A stretch of 64,000 bases of DNA from Sambucus nigra. Taxonomy: Eukaryota; Streptophyta; Magnoliopsida; Dipsacales; Adoxaceae. Location: positions 202,485,660 through 202,549,659 of the forward strand of contig OX422213.1 in the NCBI GenBank assembly GCA_949130495.1, given 5' to 3'. Below are positions 24,584-37,130 of this stretch, one piece after another. The notes under the pieces are model-generated. The model did no database searches, was not told the origin of the DNA, and was given only the letters and a program-made list of their open reading frames with translations. How positions within the stretch are numbered: the first letter of the stretch is position 1; each line of letters opens with the position of its first letter. The translations under genes were made by a program, and so were the position numbers.

Positions 24584-25828
24584 CATAGGACCATGGACAC
24601 GTGTTATAGGTGTATATGATAGTTTTGACGGTTGAATGGGAGCGCAGGTATGTGCGTGACCCATTTAGATGGAGAGTATGCTCACCTCCAATATATTTGT
24701 GTTATGATATGATTCGTGAGAGAAGCGGAATCAATATTCCTCTATACAGTGACATTATGTATCAGGACATGATAGCAGAGTATGCATGCACCGCAACTGT
24801 AACTGGGGAGGTGCTGTATTAGTATATATATAATTAGTGTGTTATTATATATATATATAAACTGTGATGTAATCTACTGTGTGACATTGTAGATATAGAG
24901 ATTTAATCTTTTCTGTGAAATTGCCGATTAAAAATATAAACTGTGATTTAATCTAATGTGTAATGTTGTAGATAGAAGTAAATAATGAAATCTTAATTGA
25001 ATTAAGTAAGTGAACACTTAATTCTAAGGTTATAACAAGACTAGTTCATATTAAAGAGAAATGAATATGAATAATTATATCACGTATGGAATGGGACATA
25101 CGGGTTTATGATATGGGTTAGAATTATGTTGTGGAAACCAGTTAGGAGGGAACCTTAACTAGGAAGTTACTGACATACGATAGGTGTGCACTCCAGATGA
25201 GAGGTGAGAATTCTCAAGAGAGAGACCGAGAAACTTACATGTACATAATAAATGATTATTTGTAATTGTTAAGCACTTGTTATTTTTAAAATCTTTTACA
25301 ATCGGGTTCTGACCCATTTCCTTGCATATTATCTTCTCTACTATATCTTGTACATCAGGTATCCAGCAGCAGGGATGGACAGCATAGATTATGGATGTTC
25401 CAAGAGATTATATCTACTAGCAGAGATGTGGATTTTGTTTAGATGCTTCCTTTCTGTTGATTCACTCATCTATAGCGTCTACTTCATTTAGGGCATGTCA
25501 CCCAGGATTCTAGAGGTTGGAATTATTTATGTAAGCGTTGTGGATATTAGTTTTATTTAGTGTAAAAGTTATAATTTAACTGGAGAGTTATTCCAGTCAC
25601 ATTTATTCTTGTTATAGTTAATTCAGTTGTGATGTGTTGTTGCATATTATATTCCGTTTCGTGGAATGGTTTTAATTAAATTAAAAATGGAAAATGTTTT
25701 TGACACTTAGTAGGTGATTAATAAAGAAATTGTTTTCGACAGTGTTGCTGAGAATGAACCAACTGGATATTCTGATTTAATTAAATAAAGTACTGATGAC
25801 CCAATATTTAATTAGGTGGATTTTTACA
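24584..25828 (+). repeat. 3' LTR of element A, right part
   Basis: It resumes cataggaccatgg as in the 5' LTR and ends attaggtggatttttaca. The usual 3' flank follows at 25829 (aggcc). Confidence 0.88.
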
Positions 25829-25969
25829 AGGCCCTTATCGAACCCACTAGGGATGGCCACAGTAATCGAGTAAAACATGATGAAGACAAAAAAGTTATGG
25901 CATCCCATTTAATAAAAATACTCCAATTCCTTACAGGAGAATTAAAAAATGACAAGGAATCCAAAATAT

Positions 25970-27815
25970 GAGAAGATCCATAACTGATTTAGTTAGCAAC
26001 AGTCTCCTTCTCTTCCACTACCTTGTCTTAATCGACCTTGATATTGTCCTGACCAACTGCCTCTTTTTCCTGTTCAGTGGCCTCCTCTTTTTCTTCCTCT
26101 TCAAGGTTAGGGGAACACCAGGAGCATGCTCAATAAAGAGTTTGAACTCAGTCGCAGCCTCTGCCTTCATAAGGGCTTCATCCCATCCTTTCTTAAAGAA
26201 AGACTTATGGAAAATGTCCAGCTAATTTCAGGGAAGGGCAAAGAACTTTTTCCAAACTTTATCGAAGGCACCATCCTTGGCCTCTAATTTCACCTCCAGA
26301 GATTGGGCACACTCTTCAATAACCTCCTCTAGCTGATCGGCCTTTGACTTAAGAGTGGTGATATCTAATTCTTTTGATCTTATTAGAGCCTCGTGCATTT
26401 TGACATTCTTCTCGGAAGAATCCTAGGCCTTTTAGGCTTCGTTCAAGGCCTGACCAATATCAATATTCGCCTTTGCATGGTTGACCCTCACATCTGGAAG
26501 TCGACGGAGTCTACTACAAGCTATAAAATATAAATAAATCAAGAAAAATAATATAAGAAAAGTTTAAAGTCATAATAATAGTAGTATCAAATGAAATCAA
26601 GACTTACTAATGAAAAAGTTTGGGAAAAATGGGAGACAAACCTGTCGATGGACAGGCTCCTAACTAAGGCTTGGTCGATTGAGAGGCAAGCACCCCTCAG
26701 AAGACTTCGAGCCATGTCACCATTTAGAAGGGTCATTCCCCTTATTGGGGGTATGAAACTTCCTTTTGGATGGAATATTTATTGCAATACTTAAGTTAGC
26801 CTTGCCTTTCTTCACAGGTTCCACCTATGTCTTGTCGGGGAATTCCCCAAGTTGAATGGTTTGGATAGATCCCTGATATCCTTCCTCTTTGAAGGTTGTG
26901 CAGTTAATGAACGTGGGGAAAGGGACCCAACCATCAATTTTAGAATTCTCCTTCTCAGCAGCATTTTCTGTTCAGAAGTGGCAGGAGTGACAGATGGGAT
27001 GGTAGAAATATCGACAAACTCAAATGAGCCTGAGGTGCTCATGAATGAAGAGTTTTTTCTCCTCAATACCTTCAAGGATTTCTGTCACCTTGTTAAATTT
27101 TTGAGCGATAAAAGACGTGGTGATGAATGTGTAGGACAGCAATAGCGAAGCCGACCTAGGGTGTTCGACTCAACTTCGAAAAATTGATGTGTCTCTGATT
27201 AGGCTCTTTCTTTTTCTTACTTCTTGCACGATCAAAGAACAAAACATTAGAAAAATTAAACAAGTAATGGGTAAACAAGAGAAAAACCATCAGAATTAAG
27301 AATACGCCTATCATAAATTCCCTTTGGGGGCACGTAGGTCCCTTATAAGGTTCATCACCATACAGGATGCATAAATGATCCTAGTCCTTCACTACAAAGT
27401 CATGCAACCAATAGTCCTTATTGAAATTTGATAGGTTTACTGTAAGGACTCTCTTAGCCCTTATCATTTTCATATAGTAGATGTTCTCATTGGATCTAAC
27501 CCACATGTAGTATTATAGGATTTTTATGATTCCAAGCTTGGTCTCATAAAATTCATTTATTATATGGACCCCATTTACAATCCTTTAAGTGTTTGGAGAA
27601 CATTGGACAAGGACCGCATAAAAAACTCACATAACTCAAGGAAGATTATAGGTGATGCATGCCTCTTCAATAAATTAACATAACATCCAATGGCTCCCTT
27701 TGATGTTATAATAATCACCGGGATGATCCCCTAACTCAACAACTACCCATTCAGGGGTGTAGTGACTTCAGAAATCCTTCATTGTTTCATTGTTGATAGG
27801 GTAAATCATCTTCAT
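25970..27815 (-). pseudogene. Antisense gene of a third Tat element (degenerate, with an intron)
   Basis: On the minus strand a start is plausible at ~27815 (MIYPINNETMKDF). It is followed by SHYTPEWVVVELGDHPGDYY, then NFNKDYWLHDFV, a segment resembling the putative plant transposon protein/gag-like family. The C-terminal third is charged and probably coiled coil: KSKADQLEEVIEECAQSLEV (~26300-26360), then FKKGWDEALMKAEAATEFK (~26140-26200). An 87-bp intron is well defined at 26521-26607 (donor TTA/gtaagtc, acceptor atattttatag). Many stops are present. Function is unknown. The Tat assignment rests on similarity in layout to the antisense genes of elements 1 and E. Confidence 0.5.
26521..26607 (-). 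other. Predicted 87-bp intron in the third Tat antisense gene
   Basis: The minus strand has the donor gtaagtcttg and the acceptor tttatattttatag with an AT-rich interior. This is a normal plant intron size. Confidence 0.6.
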
Positions 27816-27979
27816 AAAAAGTTAATGAGTACGAAGAAAGAACAAAAAATAGTTCTTAAAAGAGGAATTTGCAGAAAATAAAAGTTTAGAGAGAAATGAA
27901 CTTATAGTGAATAAAGACACGAATGGAGCTCTGAGATGACTTGAAGACGAAATGAGAATAAAGAGGCACCAATACAAAT

Positions 27980-27994
27980 CGACGATATAAAATG
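27980..27994 (-). promoter_or_regulatory. TATA-like box upstream of the third antisense gene
   Basis: The minus strand reads atcattttatatcgtc, ~170 bp before the proposed ATG. It is weaker than the other antisense TATA boxes. Confidence 0.35.
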
Positions 27995-28071
27995 ATTTAG
28001 CGGAAGGGTTCAATTTTCAAGAAATATCTCATCATTAAAGGGCGCCCCAAATGATGGTTAGCACATCAACT

Positions 28072-29770
28072 TGTACTGGGGTACCCACTCAACCTCCCAC
28101 AAGAAGACCTAATAAGGCGAGGAGGCTCACAGATGAGTGGGTGAAAGAATAGGCAAGGGGGATGGCACACGAGTGGCCCCATTCTAAAAATAAGAAAAAT
28201 GATTGATTTGGCGAGAGGGTCCATAACGAGTGGCCCAGTTCCATAAATAAGCCAAAATAATTGACTTGGCATGGGTTCCACAATAAGATGTAGAGAAAGC
28301 CAAAATAGGAGTATTGGACAGGGGTGCACAACAAGAAGGCCCAAAAGAGGAAGGAAGCCAGGACAGAATAATGGTCTAGAGGCCTCACAATAATAAAGCC
28401 TAAAAGAGAGAAATAAAGACTAAATGGAAAATGACAAGGGGTGGTCAACGAGAAACCCCAAGAAAATGAAGAAAATAAACGAGCAGACCCAAAATATAGA
28501 GGCGATGCTCATAGTTAAAAAATCATTATTGATAAATAATTACTAACACTATTATTTTGTTACAGAGGTATCCTTGATCGAGAAAGTAGGGTTGGAGCAG
28601 GCCAACTGGGATCTATAGGGAGTTTTGGTTTTGTGGCTGAGAGATAAGGATTGTTGGGCACCGTCAATGCCCATCCACTTCAATACCTGAGGAAATAGAG
28701 AATACTAATATGAGAGATCCAGGGGGTCACTCAACCACTCACTCAGCCTACACTTAGTTAAATAAGTGAGTAGCCAAGAGGCTGTTCTCAAAAGCAATTT
28801 AAAATGACTATTGGCGAGGGGATCTCAAGCCCACACGCAAGTTTTGCAAAAGTCTGTTCACCAAGTTAGCGTTTGAAATGATATTTACCAAATCACTCAT
28901 TTTTTGCACTATTAGCCTACATATTTACTTTTTGGCTTTGGTATGCATCAGGTGTCGCTTATCATAGGTGACATGCACATAACAGACAACAGAGACAAAA
29001 GGTACATGACAAAGGTTATCTCTAAGAGTGCCTTATTTTGGCACCTAAACGCCACATCATCCCTAGTACATACACATAAATAGGACCCTCGGGTAAGGTC
29101 AAGAACACACAAAAAGCTCAAGCTAGCATTGTTACTCTTTCAAAATCAAGCCATAAAGTATTCTCTCCCATGCTCTCTCATTTGTAGCTGAAGTGCATGT
29201 CTCTTTCCTCCCTACATCCATCACTTCCATAGTGATCCTCTTTATCTCTTATTATTAATGTTGCAAATTTATAACTAACCATTTTGTCTTATGTTATAGT
29301 ACCATAGACATTTGTTTATTACCATAAATAGATAGTTTTCTTCTCCAGCTACTCTTGAGACTTTGGAAATCTTGAAGGAAACATATATGGGAGAGGTCAC
29401 GCCTCGCCCGTTCTTATTCTTCATAGACCCCAGAGTAACCACATTTCACCCCTATACCTAAGTCAGACGAACGATTTTTATGTCAACATTATTGCAGGTC
29501 TCCACTAGAGTTTCCTCTGGCTTTATCCCACTCAGTCATAGTTCACCATCTTTCGAGTCCTGACATGCATGCTCACACATGAACCCTTCTGGGTATTTCC
29601 TTTGCCAAAGTTCTATTCCATCCATGAAAAGTCATAATATGTTATTGGTAAGGTCTGGCAAGCTTGAATAGGAATTTGGATTTTTTTTAAATGCACCGAT
29701 CAACCGATTTCTGCATGAGGTTCCTTATCAAACGTTGCCTGACTGTGACCAAGTTTTCTCGTGAATTACA
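28072..29770 (+). repeat. 5' LTR of element E
   Basis: It starts tgtactggggtaccc and ends gaattaca just before the PBS. The first ~450 bp hold a degenerate ~58-bp tandem repeat. A TATA-like acataaatagga lies near 29073. The match to the 3' LTR extends from the start to about 29445. Confidence 0.75.
28140..28510 (+). repeat. ~58-bp degenerate tandem repeat in E 5' LTR
   Basis: Six diverged units contain a gg.gagggggtcc.caacgag.ggccca.....aagcc type pattern. The same array is in the 3' LTR at ~45545-45920. Spurious minus-strand frames of ~90-120 codons here come from this repeat. Confidence 0.6.
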
Positions 29771-29772
29771 TT

Positions 29773-29790
29773 TGGCAACTCCACTGAGGA
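29773..29790 (+). other. Primer-binding site of element E
   Basis: tggcaactccactgagga fits the Tat/Ogre PBS form TGGCGACTCCACTGGGGA with two G-to-A changes. It lies two bases after the LTR terminus. Confidence 0.75.
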
Positions 29791-30990
29791 GGTATTCGCA
29801 TTTCCGTGGATAAATAAGGATATAATATTTCAAAGAACTTAGTGTTTGAATACACTCTAGCCAGAAATGGAGTTCAAAGTGACCATACAACCCAAAAGAG
29901 GTGGTGGCAATCGAAGTTAGAGCATCAATGCCTCAGGGAAGGCAAGCCAGTGTAACAAAAGCCACGCATTTAGCGGGGATAAATATGATGAGTATTTTTT
30001 TGAGTTTTTGAAGCAGAACAACGTTGACATGGCGAGTCTAAGTCAGACTTGCACGAAGCCGTTGGTGGCACTTATAGGAGGAACAATAACCACAACAGTA
30101 ATAGTGGAGGTGGCTCCGCCACGAAAAATTATAACAGAGTAGGTAGTGGGGCCCTCAAGATCACCAACAATGAAAAGAGTTATTGCAAAGGCACCAAACA
30201 ACATTCCCACCTAGGAAGAGATGCATAGGAAATTTTTGCAAAAGTTTCTTTTAGCGGAGGATGAGTTCACACTAAAAAAACCTCGCATGGGAGGTGCAAA
30301 ATCTTGGTGAGGAGATAATGCACTACATCAAACGCTTCCAAGAGAGGGCGTTGGATATCTGTGAAGATATAGCAAAGGTCGGATTATTGAAAATCTATGT
30401 TAAGGGGATATTGAAGGAATACAAAATCCACTTGGTTATGAGACCAGAGATGACACGTTTAGAGAGTTCATGTGATCAGTTAGCGACGTTGCCATGATCA
30501 TCAAATCCAATTCCCAAGGGTGGAGGGCCTAAGTGCCTCTGACGGCGAGAAGATTTCAAGTCCCTAGATTCCAAATAGTAAACTATGTGGATGGGAACCC
30601 TAAAGGCAAGAAGGGAGGCCAAGTATTCAAAAGCAATAGTCCAATAGGAAAAAGTAAGTTTGGGGATGAAATTCCAGCACCGCTACCTTGCAGCGTAGCG
30701 GAGGCCATGGATTGTTACAACACATTGTTGATCGAGGGGGTAGCAGGTTCGCCCACTCTAATAGGAAGATACCAATAGCAACAGAAAAAGAAGACGCCAA
30801 GTTTTGTGAGTTGCATTAAAGAGTTCATCATGCTACTAAAGATTGTTTCGATTTGGGAAGAATAATTATCGAGAATGTGGATAATGGAGCTTTACAAATC
30901 CTTCTAGTAAATGTTAATGAAAACCCTCTGCCAGCTCACCACTATGGCACATCAAACATGGTGGTAGCATCCGACGGGGAGAAATACCTG
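29791..30990 (+). pseudogene. gag of element E (degenerate)
   Basis: The central gag domain is readable at 30294-30497: EEIMHYIKRFQERALDICED, then KGILKEYKIHL. This corresponds to the Retrotrans_gag pattern of Tat elements (E...YI.RF...ALD......EYK..L). Further on, KFCELH, a stop, then HHATKDCFDLG (~30799-30860) matches the C..H....H.TKDC zinc-like motif at the end of Tat gag. Stops at several places break it. The protein would form the virus-like particle. Confidence 0.7.
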
Positions 30991-31159
30991 GAGCTTAAGA
31001 AATAGTGGAATAATGAAAGAGCATGTGAGGAATGGATAGCTGATCTGAATAGAGAAGAGCAAGAAAATAAGTGGGGCGAATGGATGATCCTCCTAAGAGG
31101 AAGAGTGGACGTGGTCCTTGCTCTAGATAAAAGGGGACATCAGAGGCAGAATACGTGTT

Positions 31160-31840
31160 CGAAGCATAAATGTACGAGGTTGAACTTGGTTTAGAATGTG
31201 CAGTTACTGCGAAGAGACCAAACTTCAAGTGGTTCTTCGATAAGATTGAAGTAAAGCATGATAATAAAACGGTAATCACCAAAAAGATCTTGGAAGCAGT
31301 TCAGCAAAGAGGGTATCCCTCTCTAAACTGGCATGATCCTATAGGAAGGTTGAACAAAAGGTGCACATCTGAAGAGGTGTTCTCAGAAGTAGATAGACAC
31401 GTACCGTATTTCCATAATCATCCATTATACGTGACTTCTTTAGTGAAAAAAATTAGTTTTCTAAGGGCAATAATAGACGAGGACGTCGATCAATATCATG
31501 CCCATTTTTTTTATATGAGACTGGTATTCGCAAGAAAAGATTGTGCTAGTTCCATTAGTGATTTTTGGTTTTGATAGTTTGGGGATGCAGTCACTGAGAT
31601 ATATGAATGTAGGGATTAAATTGGGAAACTTCACATCCAACATCAAGTTTCATATTACAAATGTTAGCACTAGCTACAAGCTTCTGATAGGACGAGTGTG
31701 GATGTACACACACGGGATAGCGCCATCAATATTTCACCAATGTACAAAAGAAAATATTCGTGGAACAGAGATTGTGATAAAGGAAACAAAACATTTTCAG
31801 TGGAAGAAGATCATTTATGGACGCAACACGCTAAACTGAG
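31160..31840 (+). pseudogene. Aspartic protease region of element E (active site lost)
   Basis: A 134-codon open stretch (31170-31574) and the next frame (31543-31839) read as the Tat protease module. FHNHPLYVTSLV precedes the active-site strand, which reads AIIDEDVDQYH where the family has VLVDGGSAVNIL. FHITNVSTSYKLLIGRVWM then matches the ...STSYNLLLGRPW... strand, followed by SIFHQCTK. The catalytic D-[ST/G]-G triad is therefore missing. A frameshift lies near 31560. Confidence 0.7.
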
Positions 31841-32199
31841 CTAGTTGAAGAAAGAAGAAGCTTGACTAGCGGTTAGAGAAGCCTCGCGTAGTTAGAGAGA
31901 ATGCTCAGCCTAAAAAGTCTGTGCATAAAAGATTGGGTCAGCGAGTGACCCCTTCAGATGAAAAAGTAAAAGGAAAGAGGAAGCGTAAAGATGAGTGAAG
32001 GCCACCATGAACTTACAGGAAAATTGTTTTGACCAATAGGAAGGTTATCGGCCATTTACAATGGTTTGTATGGGCATCATTTTAGGAAGAAAACATCAAA
32101 TTGACACCTGAATGTTATGTGGTTGATGAGTCCCATATAGTAGAGCATGTTGAGGAACCCGAAGAACCTCTAGAATGCATGAAAAATGGGACAAGATAG

Positions 32200-33180
32200 G
32201 AGCTTCGAGAATTGGAAGAGATAAACTTAGGAGGAGAGGCGGGAGATGAGGAAACCATATTCATTTCCAAAGGTTTGAATCCCAAGAAAAGGGAGGAGAT
32301 GGTTAGGCTCATCAAAGAGTTCACATATATATTCGCATGGAAATATATAGTGATGCTTAGGATAGAACCAGAAGTGGGCTCCCACAGGATAAATGAATTA
32401 TCGAATGCCTTACCAATGAGAATGGGCACTTGAACCTACAAAGAAGAGTTAAATTCAAAAATCAAAGTGGAGGTGGAGAAGCGGATGCCAGCTGGGTTCA
32501 TCAAGCTGATCCAGTATCCCATATGGCTTTCAAGCATCGTTCTTGTGGCTACGAAAGATAAGAAGTAGATAAGGATATATATGGATTTTAAGGACTTAAA
32601 CCATTCCTGACCAAAAGATGAATTCCCACTACCCATCATTGATGGTTTGGTAGATGCCATGACTGGGCATAAAATGTAAAATTTAATAGGTGGGTACGTT
32701 GGCTACAATCAAATTAGAATGGATACAATAGACGCTAGAAAGACTAATTTTCGAACATCCCTTGGAAATTTTCACTATTGGTTCATGCAATTCAAACTAA
32801 ATAATGCAGGCACCACCTATCAAGATATGATGATGGCCATATTTCATGATTTGTTTCATGATATATTGGAATTTATATGGATGACTTGGTAGTGAAATCC
32901 AAGAAGGAATGTAAGCATGTGCAAGATTTGAAGCAGGTATTCGACAGATGTCGTAAACACAAGATAATGATGATGAATCCCTCTTCATTTTCCTTTGGGG
33001 TAACAAAAGGAAAGTATTTTGGGTTCGCGGTGAATAGGCAAGGGGTACAAATCGATGAAGAAAAGAAAAAAGATCTTTTGATGATGCCACCTCCAAAGAG
33101 TCAAAGACAACTCAAGAGATTATTAGTAAAACTTTATTACCTTAGAATATTCATACCAGCCTTGGCATAGGTCACTCGCC
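32200..33180 (+). pseudogene. Reverse transcriptase of element E (degenerate)
   Basis: Pre-RT GLNPKKREEMVRLIKEFTYI (~32270) and FAWKY lead to the finger region PAGFIKLIQYPIWLSSIVLV (~32490-32545). Then come FPLPIIDGLVDAM, GYVGYNQIRMD, LGNFHYWFMQFKLNNAGTTY and, after a frameshift near 32868, the catalytic box YMDDLVVKSKK (~32874-32905). Connection motifs GKYFGFAVNRQG and MMPPPKSQRQLKRLL follow. The metal-binding DD pair is intact, but the frameshift and at least four stops inactivate it. Confidence 0.85.
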
Positions 33181-34090
33181 CTTTTGTCCCTTTAATGAAA
33201 GAGAAAGCCAAGTGGATCTTAGGGAAGAGTAGAAGAAAGATATCGAGAAGATAAAAATAATATTGACTTCCCACTTAACAATGATACCATCAGAGGCAGG
33301 TGCACCATTACTTCTCTACTTGACCTCAATAAAAAGGTCCATATGGTCTTTTCTTGCTTAAGAAAAATTAATAATAAAGCGTCTCATGTACTACTTGTCA
33401 CAATTAATCTCAAATACTGACTCCAGAATAACCAATGAGAAGAGGCATTGTCTTGCCTTAGTTTTGGTTACACAGAAGTTGAGACATTATTTTCTTGCTT
33501 TTACTGTATATATAGTCACTAAGTGTCATCCCATAATGTATATCCTATCACAAACCATCCTAATGGAAAGAGCAGGAATATTTTTATGATATTATCTGAG
33601 TATGATCTGAAATGTGTGGCCTCGAAGGCCATCAAGATCCAAGCAGTAGTAGACTTATTGGCCCACTTCCCTAGTCAAAACATTGAACCTCCTAGGGAGG
33701 ACTTTCTAGGTGATAATTTTCAAGCCTACATAGCGGAGGAGATGGACGAGTGGAAGATGGAGGGTATGGCATCATCCTCTCGAATGGAAAATAAAAGGCC
33801 ACTCTCTCTTTCAAGTTGGATTTCAAATTCTTCAACAATGAGATGGAGTATGAGGCTCTCATACTTGGACTATTAGAGGCACTGAGAAGAGGAATAAGAG
33901 TGTTGTGTATATGAGGAGACTCTAACTTCGTTATGACATAAGTTAATGGGGATTTTTCCCTCAAGCATGCTAACCTAGCCTTATACAGGTTGATCAATCA
34001 GAGATTACTCATCCAGTTTTTAAAAGTCACAATAGAACAATATGCACGGACAATGAATGGGTATTTATACGCGTTGGACATAATAGCCTA
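33181..34090 (+). pseudogene. RNase H and extra RNase H of element E (degenerate)
   Basis: The ordinary RNase H/connection part is seen as MYYLSQLISNTDSRI, KRHCLALVLVTQKLRHYFLA (33386-33500) and KAIKIQAVVDLLAHFPSQ (~33630). The second, Tat-specific RNase H begins near 33820 with FKFFNNEMEYEALILGLLEA. It continues RGIRVLCI, a stop, GDSNFVMT, a stop, VNGDFSLKHANLALYRLI. The EYEALI.GL and GDS motifs are intact in sequence but interrupted by stops. Confidence 0.78.
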
Positions 34091-34629
34091 GAAATTAGAT
34101 ATATGGGAGAAGGTGTCCACCATCACAATGCGTTGAAGGACAGTTCCAATAACGGTGAAAGCATTATTTCCAGGCAAGGAACCAGAGGATTGGAGGTGTT
34201 CGATAGTGAAGCAACGAGAAATGAGAGAAGGTTCTATGAAGTGTCTAGGATAGTAAATTATCACTTACTTCAGGGACGATCTATTTTTAAAGCTCGGGAG
34301 GATTCTTGTCAAGGGGTGTAGGAGACGAAGAAGCTAGATAAAGGTTAGCATCAATGCATAAGATGCATTGTGGGGATATTGATATTACCCTTTATCGACG
34401 GTTGCAGTGGGGGCTACTATTGAACCACCATGATCATGGAGGCTGATCATTTGCAACAAGGCTATTTGAAGTGCCAAACTCGATTTGATCAACCTGTTGA
34501 AACTAACTTCATAGAGAACTTTGAAGATTAGAAAAAACCCTATATAGCCTACCTCAAATATGGGGAGATTACAGCTAGAAGGCAAATGAAATTTACTTGA
34601 AGAAAATAGTAGCCCGTTTCTACTTGGTA

Positions 34630-35720
34630 GAAAAGGAGCTATATAGAAGAGGATATAACAAAAAATCCCTACGATGTGGGGCCAAGAGGGATATAGAGAA
34701 GGTGTTGAAGGAGGCTTATGAAACTTCCCATATGGGGGATGCTAAGTTATATGACTAATTAATGATGGTGGGGTATTACCGGCTAATGGTAGAGGGGGAT
34801 TCTATCCACTTTGTAAGAAAGTGCAGGGCATGCCAAGTACATGGAAACATGGTCCATGATCCCTTAGTTAGATTGCAAAGTCTAGCAACCCCTACCCCTT
34901 CCACACTTGGGGAATTTGATCTAATAGGTAAGAGTATCCCAACCTCTCATGGCAAGGATTCATTATTGTTTTTATTAAACTGTATACCAAGTGGGAAAAA
35001 GTGATACCCTTGAGGAGGGTGACTGCTCAAATGGTGTCCCAATTAATTAGAGAATATATTATATGCAGATTTAATATTCTCAATGTTATCCTCATAGATA
35101 ATGGGAAACAATTTGTCTGCAAGGAAATGGGGATCCTGACGGGCAAATACAAGATTGTGCATAATAGTTCAACTATCTCGTATCCTAAAAGGAATGGAAA
35201 AAATAGGATACAAACAAGACTCTGATTAATAACTTGAAAAATATTCTCGAAGATATGCAAAAGGCTTGGGATGAAAAGTTACCAATGGTGTAATGGGCCT
35301 ACAGATCTTCAAAGAGAAATCCAACAAGATTTACTCCTTTCTCTCTAATCTATGGGACCGAAGTTGTCCTACCAATAGAACTAAAAATACCCTAATCTAG
35401 AGTGGCTCTGAGTAATGGACTCATACCAGATCCCAGGCACGTACAATTGGAATCCCTGTATGAGCATCGAGATAAGGCCAAAGAAAATTTCAAAGTTTAT
35501 ACCTTACAACCATCTAGATATTATGAGAACCTATATAATCGTAAAGAGTTTCAAATATGGGACCTAGTCTTATGAGCATCACTAACAACTTGAGTATCAT
35601 GTCAACATCCAAGTTTAAGTTGAACTGATAAGGGTCCTTTATGGTGTGAGGCATGGGGAAGTCAAGTTATTGTCAGATATCGAAACCCGAGAGTGAATGC
35701 ATCCAGTCTATTAACTGTAA
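34630..35720 (+). pseudogene. Integrase of element E (degenerate)
   Basis: The zinc region shows VLKEAYETSHMGDAKLYD (~34707-34758) and VRKCRACQVHGNMVHDPL (~34817-34866). The core follows with YTKWEKVIPLRRVTAQMVSQ (~34983), then ICRFNILNVILIDNGKQFVC (~35062-35120). After frameshifts come WAYRSSKRNPT-like remains and the end-of-pol phrase KEFQIWDLVL (~35547). The first-aspartate position falls in a frameshifted part. Several stops are present. Confidence 0.78.
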
Positions 35721-36665
35721 GTGGTTAAAAAATTACTCCTCCTTAATTTTCCAAGACTTTTTTTTTACATTATCAAATAGTAGCTCTAGTGTAGATACTC
35801 TTTTCCTAAAAGAAATCTTGAGCATGAAAACGATGTAGATAGAATAAACAAAGCAATATCTCATTTACATGAATGAATATAAATTATTTTAACCATCCAT
35901 ACTTGAGATATTTTCTCCTTTACTTATGTGCATTTGTTTCAAAAAAATTATGAGCACCCATTAACTAATAAGTTGCGGTGGATGCACCTAAATTAATCAA
36001 TTTAATATTTTTGCCTAAATATGAAAAAGAGATATATGTTTTTTGGTAGACAAAATGGATTTTGACTATCAAAGTTTGTGAGATGGTCCAGAATATAAGG
36101 AACCTTACTCATTATACTTCAGGGGTATATACATTCCAAAGGTAACGTATATTCAGTAAAGTCCCTCTATTTATAACAGTTCAAATACCCTACAAATTAA
36201 AGGGTAGTTTTAAAGAATTAACAGATTTATTTATTCATATTGAGAACATGTTTTTTGAAAACTGAGATGTTATCTTTATTTTGTTCTATGAATTTTTTAC
36301 ATGCTTCTTTGGGAATATGGCGAGGGGATTAACCCCTCCTTTAAGTCGTTCCCTAAAAGTGAAAGAGTTCTAGATGAAATGCGAAATAAGTACCCCTCAT
36401 AATAAGGAGCAGTTTTAAAATATAATTTCCAAGATTTTATGAAAATACTCCCATAGGAAAAGGGAGCAACTCACAGTAAACATATATCAGTCTAAATAAA
36501 AATAATTCAAAGAGAAAATGAAGATGGATAAATAAAAGCAAAGTGTTTGTTTTCATTAATATAGAAGGATTTCCTTAAAAAAATGGAGTAGTCATTACAT
36601 GTGTAAGAAAAATGAAAAGTACATATGAAAATGAAAAGTTTACATCTCAGAAAACATCAACTAGG
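35720..36665. other. Spacer between pol and the antisense gene of E
   Basis: AT-rich and non-coding in all frames. I recognise nothing in it. Confidence 0.4.
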
Positions 36666-37130
36666 CAAAACAGAAAAGAGGTTCTCTCTCGAATGCACGT
36701 CGGCATGTGAGGATCCAGCTTCCTAAATAAACTCCTCCTCTAGCTTAGCCAGATGAGCCTCATCCTCATAATCATCTTCTATGACCTTGGCCAATTTGGC
36801 CTTAAGCAATTAGATTAGGCCATATAGCTAAACGGTCTTGGCATGATGTTATTGAACTCTAATCTACCTAGATAAGTGAAGCTTCATCATCTTCTTGAAT
36901 GGGATGCTCATGAAATGACACGTTATAGCATGAAGTCAGTACGGGTGAAAGTGATAGAAACTTTGAAGGTTATGGAGGGCCTGCAAAAAAAGTGAAGTCC
37001 TTGCACTCGAGAGATTAACCATAGTAGCGGATAATAAGTTATGAATATGGCTAACAAAGGCCTTCAAGTTATATATGGTGAGGCTATCAATGTTGAGGAT
37101 ACTCTGGAATTTGAAGGTCTCAAGGTGATG

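Larger units (their letters stand above)
12682..25828 (+). mobile_element. Element A: non-autonomous large-LTR gypsy element (LARD-like)
   Basis: LTRs of 3370 bp (12682-16051) and 3372 bp (19770-25828 after removing solo LTR C and its duplicated catag) flank a 3718-bp internal region. Termini are tgtaatacc...ttaca. An initiator-Met PBS follows the 5' LTR and a polypurine tract precedes the 3' LTR. The internal region has no open gene but keeps a fossil integrase of the Tekay/Del chromovirus type. The design (very long LTRs, ~3.5-kb non-coding core) matches the LARD class, which must use proteins from other elements. The LTRs differ at scattered positions, so the insertion is older than B. Confidence 0.88.

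Noticed and set aside
28066..28448. Two overlapping minus-strand frames of 92 and 119 codons
   Set aside because: They arise from the 58-bp repeat of the E LTR, appear again in the other LTR, and look like hydrophobic translation of repeat DNA.
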